Source: Methanobacteriota archaeon
Lineage (GTDB): Archaea; Thermoplasmatota; Poseidoniia; MGIII; CG-Epi1
Direction of reading: 5' to 3'
Length of the DNA stretch: 12,715 nt
Assembly (NCBI GenBank): GCA_014240055.1
Contig: JAAZXP010000034.1
Location: 1-12,715, forward strand
In this document: piece after piece, positions 5,340-12,457 of the stretch
How positions within the stretch are numbered: the first letter of the stretch is position 1
How the letters are laid out: each line of letters begins with the position of its first letter
The notes under the pieces: model-generated
Databases searched by the model: none
Seen by the model: the letters and a program-made list of their open reading frames with translations, nothing else
Told to the model about the DNA's origin: nothing
Made by a program: the position numbers and the translations under genes

Positions 5340-7207
5340 TAGTCCCACTCCTTAGCATCTAATTTTTCCAGAATCATTGCTTTGAACTTCCTTGCTTTTT
5401 GATTTCCTGGATTTAGTGCTAGGAGCTTATGGATGTCACCCATTGCATCACCTAATTTTTTAGTTTCATAATGAGTTTCAGCTCTTTCCCATAATGCGTC
5501 TTCATCATCTGAATCTATTTCTAAAATTCTAGAAAGGGACATAATCAATAATTCTTTTTTATCTTGTGAACGGTAAACTTTAGTTAATTTTCTCCAACCT
5601 CTTTTCAAGTCGGGTCTGACATTGACGGCTTTGGAATATCCTTTCGAATCAGCTCTTTCGTAGTCTCCTAGACCAAAATAGATGTCTCCTCTAACCATGT
5701 AAGGTCTATAATCTTCTCCCATCAAACCAATTGCTTTTTCAACGGATTTCAAGGCTTCTTTGACTTTACCCAATTTAGATTGAACTCGACCTAGTCCTAA
5801 GTTTACAAGACCTTTATTCCCTTCTAATTCAAGAGCGATATGATATCCTTCTTCGGCACCACCCAAATTGCCAAGTCTTTCTTTTGTTTGTGATAACTTG
5901 AGCCACGCATCTCCAAATGTATAGTCTATTTCAGTAGCATTTTGGAAGCACATTTCGGCGTCCTCCCATTGCTTAAGTTTTCGATGTAATTCTCCTTTTT
6001 CATACCATAACTTTTCATTTTGTTCATCAATTTCCAAGGCCATTGAATAGTAAGTTATAGATTTAGTATATTCTCGATGACCTGTTAATGCTCTGGCTTT
6101 GCTAAGCCATATTCTTGAATCTTGCATCAGAACACCGTCTTGCTGTGCTCTCATCATCAATCGACTTGCAGCTTCTAATGAGCGACTAGGATAGCCAGTA
6201 TCAATTAAATTTTGAGCCTCATCTAGCATTTTTTCTCTTGCTTCTCTATCGGTTCTTCTTAGGATAAAAAGGAGTCCGGAACCAGTCATTGGTAATCCAC
6301 CGCCCAGAAATCCTCCAGAGGCCAAATTTGGTTCTATTAACCAACCAATTCCGGCTAGTCCTGAAATATAACAGCCGATAACAAAACCAGCTAATTGGTA
6401 TCTTCGATGATGTAAACCTGCAAGACCCATTCCTAGGAAGAGTAAGGGTATTAACAAGAGCCAAACAGATTCTTCAATCCATTCGTAAACAGACATCAAT
6501 AAAACAATAGAAAGTATTAGAGATCCACCAAAAGAAATAGACAATGCATAAGGAATCAAAGGTTTATTCAATAACCCCAATCCGTAAATTAGCATAACAA
6601 TACCAATACTTCCAAAGTAAACAGAAATAGTAATCACCGATCGTAGTGAGATATTTCCATCACAACCACCTTCTCCAAATTCAGTTAAACAAGGATTTTG
6701 GCTAAATTCATAAAACATGAAGAATAAAGTTGCTAAAACAGCTCCACTAGATAGAATAAATCCGGATAATCTAATGTCATTATTTTTTTCTAATTCAGTA
6801 TATACATTAAATGAGATTAAGATTCCAGTTCCACATGCGATTAGAAGAATGGCTGCCAATACAGTTCCTACATATTTTAAAGCTTCAATTTCTGTAAAAT
6901 TCCAAATTATAAAGTTGATAATACTAATTAGAAATACAAAGAGAGTTCCAATTACAACATTTCGACTTTTACCATTAAGATAATCAATAGTTTTTCTAAT
7001 GTTTTTTTGCAAAAAAGTTTTTTCGTCTTCTTCTTCCTCTTCACCTAGTTTTCGTTCGTAACCTATTGGTAATTCGGCTTTACTATCTTCATCTTCAAAC
7101 TCTAAGTTTTCGATTGGAGTTATTTGGTCAGATAGCTCTTCACTTTGACTGTCTCTATCTACAATTTCCTCTGTGGAATCGTCTGCAAAAGTAGGTTCTT
7201 CGGCCAT
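5339..7207 (-). CDS. Polytopic membrane protein with C-terminal TPR domain
   Basis: About 622 residues from ATG 7207. Residues 1-65 are very acidic (a Glu/Asp run near 56-63). About eight membrane helices follow at roughly 84-104, 110-134, 146-166, 188-212, 216-240, 247-265, 272-292 and 298-316. From about 325 to the end are some seven tetratricopeptide repeats, for example the segments starting near 366, 400, 434, 468 and 502. TPRs bind other proteins, so this is probably a membrane scaffold; no catalytic motif is seen. Upstream in-frame TTG 7243 is rejected as start because it lies inside the TATA-like box. It is the first gene of the three-gene operon ending in CoaBC. Its link to CoA synthesis is unclear. 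Confidence 0.8.
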   Translation of the reverse strand: MAEEPTFADDSTEEIVDRDSQSEELSDQITPIENLEFEDEDSKAELPIGYERKLGEEEEEDEKTFLQKNIRKTIDYLNGKSRNVVIGTLFVFLISIINFIIWNFTEIEALKYVGTVLAAILLIACGTGILISFNVYTELEKNNDIRLSGFILSSGAVLATLFFMFYEFSQNPCLTEFGEGGCDGNISLRSVITISVYFGSIGIVMLIYGLGLLNKPLIPYALSISFGGSLILSIVLLMSVYEWIEESVWLLLIPLLFLGMGLAGLHHRRYQLAGFVIGCYISGLAGIGWLIEPNLASGGFLGGGLPMTGSGLLFILRRTDREAREKMLDEAQNLIDTGYPSRSLEAASRLMMRAQQDGVLMQDSRIWLSKARALTGHREYTKSITYYSMALEIDEQNEKLWYEKGELHRKLKQWEDAEMCFQNATEIDYTFGDAWLKLSQTKERLGNLGGAEEGYHIALELEGNKGLVNLGLGRVQSKLGKVKEALKSVEKAIGLMGEDYRPYMVRGDIYFGLGDYERADSKGYSKAVNVRPDLKRGWRKLTKVYRSQDKKELLIMSLSRILEIDSDDEDALWERAETHYETKKLGDAMGDIHKLLALNPGNQKARKFKAMILEKLDAKEWD

Positions 7208-7230
7208 GTTACCTTGTAAAGATAATATGG

Positions 7231-7252
7231 TGATATAATGCAAGTATTAAAA
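7231..7252 (-). promoter_or_regulatory. Promoter of the TPR-wHTH-coaBC operon
   Basis: Reading the minus strand, CATTATATCA (7240-7231) has its centre about 28 bp before ATG 7207 and would give an almost leaderless mRNA. TTTTAATAC just upstream (about 7252-7244) is a second candidate that would give a leader of about 14 nt including AAGGT (7215-7211). Only one is likely used. Confidence 0.5.
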
Positions 7253-7268
7253 CTGATGTTAGAAGTTT

Positions 7269-7991
7269 CTAATGACAGCCACAGCCGCCACCGCTGCCGT
7301 GATCATGACTTGAACTGCTACCGCCGCTACTGCAACCACAACCGCCACCACTGCCACTTCCGGTACTGCAACCACAACCGCCTCCAGTGGATTGCTGAGG
7401 AAGAGGTTCAGTATAGTATGGATTTACACCTTCAGAATGATTAGTAATATCTACAATTTCGTTCACTTCGTCTACTTTGGCAACAATATAAGATTCAACA
7501 CCTTGCTTTAACGTAACACTAGATGCACTGCAGCCTTGACATCCTCCGCCCATTGTTACGTATGCTTTTCCATCAGATACATTGTGTAGTGTAATGACTC
7601 CACCGTGGGAGGCAATACTTGGATTAACGTCATTTTTGATTAATTCATTTACTTTATCAAATAATTCGCTATTTCCAGTATCCATTACTTCTTCAGTTAC
7701 TGGAGCTTCTCCACTTTCAAGTTGAGAACGTATGACTCCTCCAATTTCTTTTCCGATAGCTGGCCAGCTTTCTACGTTGTCTCCAGTTAAAGTTACAACT
7801 TGTCCAGCAATGTTCACTTGTGCAATGTAAGGTAAATCTAATAATTGTTTAGCCAATGGAGCTTTGTCCATGTCTGACTCTCTAGTAAAAGAGACTGAAG
7901 CTCTTGTAAGCACTTCTCCATCAAGAACGAATCTACATTTTTGAGGGTCTGCGGTTGGTTCACCACGAATTTTAATTTGCTGTGCTAACAT
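7269..7991 (-). CDS. nfu: Nfu-type Fe-S cluster carrier with Gly/Cys-rich tail
   Basis: A 240-residue cytosolic protein. Residues 4-95 resemble the Nfu N-terminal domain (KIRGEPTADPQKCRFVLDG). Residues 108-193 are the NifU C-terminal domain with GGGCQGCSASSVTLKQGVE (148-166), whose Cys151 and Cys154 bind a bridging [4Fe-4S] cluster in known Nfu proteins, and the closing NPYY. Nfu proteins pass clusters to target enzymes. The last 39 residues are unusual: three GGGCGC units (203-208, 215-220, 234-239) in Gly/Ser-rich sequence with His229, His231 and a final His240. GAGGT (8004-8000) lies 8 nt before the ATG, a good ribosome binding site. The gene follows mrp by 42 bp. Confidence 0.93.
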   Translation of the reverse strand: MLAQQIKIRGEPTADPQKCRFVLDGEVLTRASVSFTRESDMDKAPLAKQLLDLPYIAQVNIAGQVVTLTGDNVESWPAIGKEIGGVIRSQLESGEAPVTEEVMDTGNSELFDKVNELIKNDVNPSIASHGGVITLHNVSDGKAYVTMGGGCQGCSASSVTLKQGVESYIVAKVDEVNEIVDITNHSEGVNPYYTEPLPQQSTGGGCGCSTGSGSGGGCGCSSGGSSSSHDHGSGGGCGCH

Positions 7992-8025
7992 GATTCTTGA
8001 CCTCTATGCTGATTAATAAAGATTT

Positions 8026-8035
8026 GTTATATCTT
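8026..8035 (-). promoter_or_regulatory. TATA box of nfu
   Basis: AAGATATAAC on the minus strand overlaps the last codons and stop of mrp. Its centre predicts a transcript starting near 8005, just ahead of the AGAGGT ribosome binding site. nfu may therefore be transcribed both alone and by read-through from mrp. Confidence 0.5.
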
Positions 8036-9407
8036 AAACGTCAAAAGAAGCATTTTCTACAGCCTCTTCACCCAGCTGTCTAAGGAATGTAAATGTGAAT
8101 ATTCCAGCATTAGCTCCAGGACTTGGGTCGTCGAATGAAAATTTCACACCATATCTTCCAACAGGTACTGATTCTAAAATTTTGACGTTTGGCGGAATAT
8201 CTTCTTCTTTAACTAATTGTACTCCTGTAATTTCATCTACACAGTGAGCACAAGGACATTTGAATCTTACATTGAAAGCAGAGATTACATGCTCAACATT
8301 GTCTTGCCACTTAATGATCAAAGTTTTTCCATCATTTGCTAAATTCATTTCTTGTGGTGAGAATGGAGATAATTCTTCATTTGTAACAATCATCATTGCT
8401 TCAACAGCAATTAAAGATGCAATTGATTTGATATTGTCATCTTCTACAAATGTACCTTCATCCATAGCCTCTCGAAGTTCTTGTTTTAGTGATATTTTGC
8501 CTAATAATGGTAAATCAAATTCTTCAGCGGCAGATGTTCCGCCACCTTCTCCGAATATATGGAAAACTTCATCAGAACCAGGTGGTGTAAAACCAGCCAT
8601 ATTCTCAACAATTCCTAATATTGGAATTTTAACTTGCTGGAACATACGCAGTCCCTTTTCAGCTATAGTATGTGCAATTTCCTGTGGTGTTGTCACAATA
8701 ACAGCTCCAGTTAATGGAACTGATTGTGAAAGTGTTAGTTGAATATCTCCAGTACCCGGTGGCATATCAACAAACAAATAATCTAACTCCCTCCAGTCCA
8801 CAGCTCCCAAAAATTGTTGTACTAGTTGTGAAGCAATAGGCCCTCTCCATACAACTGGCGTATCTTTAGTTGCTAAGAATCCCATTGACATAATTTTCAT
8901 GCCGTGTGCTTCAACAGGCTCTAGAACTCCTTCTTGAGATCCACCCAATTGGTGATCTCCAAGTCCAACCATATTAGGAATACTTGGACCATAAACATCA
9001 ATATCTAAAATACCAACTTTTGCACCAGCTTTGGCGAATGCTTCAGCGATACATACAGTAACAGTAGATTTTCCAACGCCTCCTTTTCCGGATGCAATCG
9101 CAATAATATTTTTCACAGTCTTAAGAGCCTGAGGTGTATTTGGTGCATTAAGAGCAGGTAGTCTTTGTACTTCCCAGTCTTTTTTTATTTCGATTTCCCC
9201 AATATCTGGAACATTTTTTAGAGCTTCTCGACATTTCTGAGCAATTACTTCGTGTCCTGGCATCAATGGTGCCGGCAATCTCAGAGAGAAACGTAAGGTG
9301 TCCTTTCCAAGAGTCATTCCTTTAACATATCCTAGTGAAATGATGTCTTTTTTGAAATAAGAATCAGTTACGGTGGCTAACGCGTCAGTAATTTCTTTTG
9401 CATCCAT
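8034..9407 (-). CDS. mrp: Mrp/ApbC family Fe-S ATPase with C-terminal DUF971 (HCF101-like)
   Basis: A 457-residue P-loop ATPase for [4Fe-4S] assembly or transfer. Domains in order: DUF59/MIP18-like (about 3-82), Mrp/ParA ATPase (98-340) with SGKGGVGKST (106-115), DIDVYGPS (135-142), WRGP (187-190) and DMPPGTGD (214-221), then DUF971 (355-445) with CPCAHCVDEITG (384-395). The CxxC after ENM that binds the cluster in classical Mrp/ApbC is missing: the stretch reads ENMAGFTPPGSDEVF. Cys384, Cys386 and Cys389 in DUF971 are possible alternative ligands (inference). This domain order is known from plant chloroplast HCF101. Its ATG lies at leaderless distance from a TATA box, and nfu follows directly. 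Confidence 0.95.
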   Translation of the reverse strand: MDAKEITDALATVTDSYFKKDIISLGYVKGMTLGKDTLRFSLRLPAPLMPGHEVIAQKCREALKNVPDIGEIEIKKDWEVQRLPALNAPNTPQALKTVKNIIAIASGKGGVGKSTVTVCIAEAFAKAGAKVGILDIDVYGPSIPNMVGLGDHQLGGSQEGVLEPVEAHGMKIMSMGFLATKDTPVVWRGPIASQLVQQFLGAVDWRELDYLFVDMPPGTGDIQLTLSQSVPLTGAVIVTTPQEIAHTIAEKGLRMFQQVKIPILGIVENMAGFTPPGSDEVFHIFGEGGGTSAAEEFDLPLLGKISLKQELREAMDEGTFVEDDNIKSIASLIAVEAMMIVTNEELSPFSPQEMNLANDGKTLIIKWQDNVEHVISAFNVRFKCPCAHCVDEITGVQLVKEEDIPPNVKILESVPVGRYGVKFSFDDPSPGANAGIFTFTFLRQLGEEAVENASFDV

Positions 9408-9429
9408 GTTTTAACGTTTAGAGTGTGTG

Positions 9430-9439
9430 GGTATATTGA
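9430..9439 (-). promoter_or_regulatory. TATA box of mrp
   Basis: TCAATATACC on the minus strand has its centre about 27 bp before ATG 9407, so the transcript would start at or next to the start codon. No Shine-Dalgarno sequence precedes this ATG. Confidence 0.55.
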
Positions 9440-9449
9440 ATTAATCGTG

Positions 9450-9455
9450 AAAAAA
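9450..9455 (-). terminator. T6 terminator of 5S rRNA
   Basis: Six T residues on the minus strand begin 3 bp after the 3' end of the 5S helix I. A T-run right after a stable RNA is a typical archaeal terminator. mrp has its own TATA box just beyond, so transcription need not continue. Confidence 0.6.
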
Positions 9456-9457
9456 GT

Positions 9458-9573
<116 letters not shown>

Positions 9574-9595
9574 GACAGCTCACGATTTAGAGGCT

Positions 9596-9605
9596 GTATA
9601 TATCG
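9596..9605 (-). promoter_or_regulatory. TATA box of 5S rRNA
   Basis: CGATATATAC on the minus strand has its centre about 27 bp before base 9573, so it predicts a transcript starting at the mature 5S 5' end. It shares the GATATATA core of the boxes at 1852 and 2410. It lies just after the lipoprotein stop codon. Confidence 0.7.
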
Positions 9606-9612
9606 TTTGACT

Positions 9613-11397
9613 TTAGGCCTGGTTACTATCGTATCTAACGCCATTGGTCCACATTGTTTCATGCCAATATGTGTCGTCAAAATTAGCGTCTGTTACCGTA
9701 GCTCCAGAGAACTTAGCGAATTTTAAGTCAGCTTCAGATAGTGTTGCGTCCTCTAGGTCAGCATCTTGGAAGTCTGCGTTTGTTAGGTCAGCATAGTTGA
9801 GGTTTGCACCCGTTAGGTCAGCATCTTGGAAGTCTGCGTTTGTTAGGTCAGCATAGCTGAGGTCTGCATTCGTTAGGTCAGCATCGTAGAGGGATGCATC
9901 CTTTAGGTTAGCAGATATTAGGTTTGCACGCGTTAGGTCGGCATAGGCGAGGGATGCATCTTCTAGGTCAGCACCACGGAAGTTTACATCCGTTAGGTTA
10001 GAATCGAAGAAGCTTGCATCCGTTAGGTCAGTAAAGTTGAAGTTTGCAAATTTTAGGCGAGAAAAGTCGAAGTTTGCATATCTGAGGTCAGCACCTTCGA
10101 AATTTGCATTTGTTAGATCAGCAAGTATTACTTTTGCATTTGTTAGGTCAGCATGTCTGAAGTCTGCACCCGTTAGATCAGCACCATAGAGATTAGCTTC
10201 TTCTAAGTCAGCGGCGTAGAAGTATGCACGCGTTAGGTCAGCATAGTTGAGGTTTGCATTTATTAGGTCAGCATCTAAGAAGTTTGCATCCGTTAGGTCA
10301 GCATGGTATAAGCTTGCACCGGTTAGGTCAGAATAACCCAATCTGATATTTTTTAGATCTGCATAGCCAAAGTACGAATCCACAAGTACTGTATTTTTCA
10401 TTCTTCCAAAATTTATCTCTGTAAAAGCAAACGTTGCTCCGGTTAAATTCGAACCTGTAAATTCGACGTTATTTAGTCTGGCGTAGTCAAGCGTAGCATT
10501 AGACAAATTAACATAAGAGAGATCTGCGCCTTCTAGATTAATTCCAGTTAAATCCATTCCAGATAAGTTTGTATTGTTGAAGTCTGCACCAGCACAATTG
10601 CTGTATGGAACTAGTCGACAAGAGGTCATATTTTCTAATTCATTAATTCTTTCCTGCATTTCTTCCATTTCTGAGGTCATTTCATCAATTTCCTCAGTCA
10701 TATTATCCATATCTTTTTGCATTTTGTATACAACTTCCCAAAGATTGTCTACATCTGTAAACAAATCACTAATTTCGTAAGAAATTTCGGTAATGCTATT
10801 ATTCATACCATCAATCATTTTAGACATATTGTCCATATGAGTATAGATATTGTAACTCATATTGTCCATATTATCATATATTTCATCAATACCTTCATAA
10901 AACTCTTCGGTTCGATTGGACATATCTTCATAGATTTTGTCTGAATTATCATACATCATCATTTCTATGTAATCAATCTCATCCCATAGTGCATTAGTAG
11001 TATTTTTTGCATCTTCTAATTCATATTTTACAAAGTCAAATTCTTCAGATACAATACTCCATACAGCTTCATCTAGTGGTGGAAGAAATTGTTGAACATG
11101 AGCACATGTCCAGATCATGCCATCGTAAGCAGCAATTTCATCTTCTTCACAGCCTAGGGCATTCAAAGTATCTTCAGAATCATCGATTCCTTCGACTAGA
11201 GTTTCTAAGTTATCCAGTCTTGCAATTTCTGCATTTATCATAGTTGTAAGATTTTCTAAATCTTTCTCAAGACTTGTAAAATCAGTTTCACCTACAGGTT
11301 CAATGGTTTCTTGTTCGGTTGGTAATTCATCAGATCCACCGAGACATCCACTGAAAACCAGCAGGAAAGCTAACGCAAGTGATGCGTATTTGTTCAT
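9613..11397 (-). CDS. Lipoprotein with coiled coil and long pentapeptide-repeat domain
   Basis: A 594-residue exported protein. Residues 1-18 are a lipoprotein signal ending in LVFSGCLGG, with Cys18 the likely lipid anchor. Residues 40-75 and about 120-258 are helical coiled-coil segments rich in Met, Asn, Asp and Glu. Between them is GCEEDEIAAYDGMIWTCA (82-99), a small two-Cys motif also seen in fibre-like proteins. Residues about 266-575 are roughly 62 pentapeptides in strict ten-residue register (A-D-L-x-x A-N-F-x-x), predicting a right-handed beta helix of about 15 coils. The C-terminal cap is TYWHETMWTNG. I infer a surface rod or adhesin. Pentapeptide proteins that mimic DNA and protect gyrase are cytosolic, so that role is unlikely here. 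Confidence 0.9.
   Translation of the reverse strand: MNKYASLALAFLLVFSGCLGGSDELPTEQETIEPVGETDFTSLEKDLENLTTMINAEIARLDNLETLVEGIDDSEDTLNALGCEEDEIAAYDGMIWTCAHVQQFLPPLDEAVWSIVSEEFDFVKYELEDAKNTTNALWDEIDYIEMMMYDNSDKIYEDMSNRTEEFYEGIDEIYDNMDNMSYNIYTHMDNMSKMIDGMNNSITEISYEISDLFTDVDNLWEVVYKMQKDMDNMTEEIDEMTSEMEEMQERINELENMTSCRLVPYSNCAGADFNNTNLSGMDLTGINLEGADLSYVNLSNATLDYARLNNVEFTGSNLTGATFAFTEINFGRMKNTVLVDSYFGYADLKNIRLGYSDLTGASLYHADLTDANFLDADLINANLNYADLTRAYFYAADLEEANLYGADLTGADFRHADLTNAKVILADLTNANFEGADLRYANFDFSRLKFANFNFTDLTDASFFDSNLTDVNFRGADLEDASLAYADLTRANLISANLKDASLYDADLTNADLSYADLTNADFQDADLTGANLNYADLTNADFQDADLEDATLSEADLKFAKFSGATVTDANFDDTYWHETMWTNGVRYDSNQA
9720..10335 (-). repeat. 30-bp periodic coding repeat in the pentapeptide domain
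   Basis: The DNA repeats with a 30-bp period (two pentapeptides), many units carrying GTTAGGTCAGCAT in plus-strand orientation. A 43-bp stretch at 9754-9796 recurs exactly at 9814-9856, 60 bp away, which points to recent in-frame duplication. The units diverge toward the N-terminal part of the domain (10335-10600). Confidence 0.85.
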
Positions 11398-11419
11398 ACA
11401 GTCCTAACAAGGTAGGTTC

Positions 11420-11424
11420 AAAAA
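11420..11424 (-). terminator. Possible T-run terminator after the endonuclease IV-like gene
   Basis: A T5 run on the minus strand lies in the 37-bp gap between the endonuclease IV-like stop codon and the lipoprotein ATG. It could end the upstream transcript, or the A/T-rich stretch could be part of a weak lipoprotein promoter; no clear TATA box is seen for that gene. Confidence 0.25.
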
Positions 11425-11434
11425 GGTCAACTAT

Positions 11435-12334
11435 CTATTTTGATGCGGCAGCTTTTCTTGATTCTTTAATCTTGTCAGCAGCTTCACGTCTTGCCATTCT
11501 TTCTTGACGTCGAGCTTCTACTCTTTCAGTAATTAATTTCATGTACATTGCATCGTGTTCCATCAAAGGAGAATCTGAGATAACAATAACATTGTAATCG
11601 TTTTCTAATATCGCTTCAGCTAGATATTCAAATTTAATTTCACCTTTCTTGATTGGTGAATAGTGTCTTTCATTTCCTTCTATATCAAATTCGACACCTG
11701 AAAAGTGCATGTAGAAATCTTTCAAACCTAGAGAGTCATCAAGATATTTGAAAACACGTTTGAAACTATCTCGGTCATTTAGCCAACGTCCACCTCTAGC
11801 GTGAAGATGTGGCCAATTAATTACAGGAATAACTCCTCTAACGCGGTGGCACAATTCCATGACTTCTCTGATACTTCCAAAAAGGTCAGGTTTTCCAGAG
11901 ATTTCAACTCCAATAACTGGGCTGTAATTATTTTCTAAATAATGATTCCTCATTTCTCTGAAAATAGGTACTAATCTTTCAATTGCTTCTCTAGAGGAAA
12001 TTCCGTGATAAGGTCCAATGTGAGTAACTACTTTACGTGCACCGATTTTATTTCCAACTTCTCCAGCAAATTCGAGGAACTTGGTAGATTTATTTCGCAT
12101 GTAACCATTACCTAAGAAGTCCATGTAGTATGGAGCGTGAATTCCCATGTGTATGTCTAATGACTGAGCAATTCCACCCAATTCTTCAAAATCATCTAAT
12201 TCATCAACATATTTGCCTCTTACAAGTTGTATTTCCATACTGTGTAAGCCTAGGGCGTGAATATCCTCAATACCATCTCGAATGGTTCTTCCTTTGCAGG
12301 AAAGAGGGATTCCTGCGGGTCCAAAACGTATCAT
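11435..12334 (-). CDS. Endonuclease IV-like TIM-barrel protein
   Basis: A 299-residue protein like archaeal AP endonuclease family 2, beginning IRFGPAGIPLSCKGR. Endonuclease IV cuts DNA at abasic sites using three metal ions. Positions matching the nine E. coli ligands are His66 (IHAPYY), His105 (THIGPYH), Glu144 (GVEISG), Asn173 and His176 (INWPHLH), His210 (MHFSGVEF), Glu222 and His224 (ERHYSPIKKG) and Asp254 (ISDSP). Three ligands thus differ (Asp to Asn, Asp to Glu, Glu to Asp), so metal use or substrate may differ; a sugar-isomerase-like role is an alternative. The last 27 residues are basic and helical. A TATA box at leaderless distance supports ATG 12334. Confidence 0.82.
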   Translation of the reverse strand: MIRFGPAGIPLSCKGRTIRDGIEDIHALGLHSMEIQLVRGKYVDELDDFEELGGIAQSLDIHMGIHAPYYMDFLGNGYMRNKSTKFLEFAGEVGNKIGARKVVTHIGPYHGISSREAIERLVPIFREMRNHYLENNYSPVIGVEISGKPDLFGSIREVMELCHRVRGVIPVINWPHLHARGGRWLNDRDSFKRVFKYLDDSLGLKDFYMHFSGVEFDIEGNERHYSPIKKGEIKFEYLAEAILENDYNVIVISDSPLMEHDAMYMKLITERVEARRQERMARREAADKIKESRKAAASK

Positions 12335-12358
12335 TGTTCACCGCGGATTGAATGGTCC

Positions 12359-12367
12359 TATAATTAC
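12359..12367 (-). promoter_or_regulatory. TATA box of the endonuclease IV-like gene
   Basis: GTAATTATA on the minus strand has its centre about 28 bp before ATG 12334, again predicting a leaderless or nearly leaderless transcript. It sits in the 123-bp divergent region shared with leuS. Confidence 0.5.
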
Positions 12368-12398
12368 TATTCGTCACTTTTCCATATTTTTAGGTATA

Positions 12399-12437
12399 TT
12401 TTGTCTATAGTTGGCACTTTTTGTCTAATTTTTTAAG
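12399..12437 (+). promoter_or_regulatory. leuS upstream region with 9-bp direct repeats
   Basis: TTTTGTCTA occurs at 12399-12407 and 12419-12427, exactly 20 bp apart, so both copies face the same side of the helix. AATTTTTTAAG (12427-12437) is the best TATA candidate, about 26 bp before the GTG start. The repeats could be an activator site, but short AT-rich repeats arise by chance. Confidence 0.3.
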
Positions 12438-12457
12438 GGTCCCTCCTCTCGCAATTT

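Noticed and set aside
7207..7243. TTG start at 7243 for the TPR membrane protein
   Set aside because: The added 12 codons cover the TATA-like promoter, and ATG 7207 is better placed and begins the acidic tail.
8260..8742. 160-codon plus-strand open frame
   Set aside because: Antisense shadow of mrp.
9720..10335. Regular 30-bp repeats that look like a CRISPR array
   Set aside because: There are no unique spacers; the repeats are contiguous, degenerate and in frame with pentapeptide codons.
9613..11397. Pentapeptide protein as a Qnr-like gyrase protector
   Set aside because: The lipoprotein signal and long coiled coil place it outside the cytoplasm.
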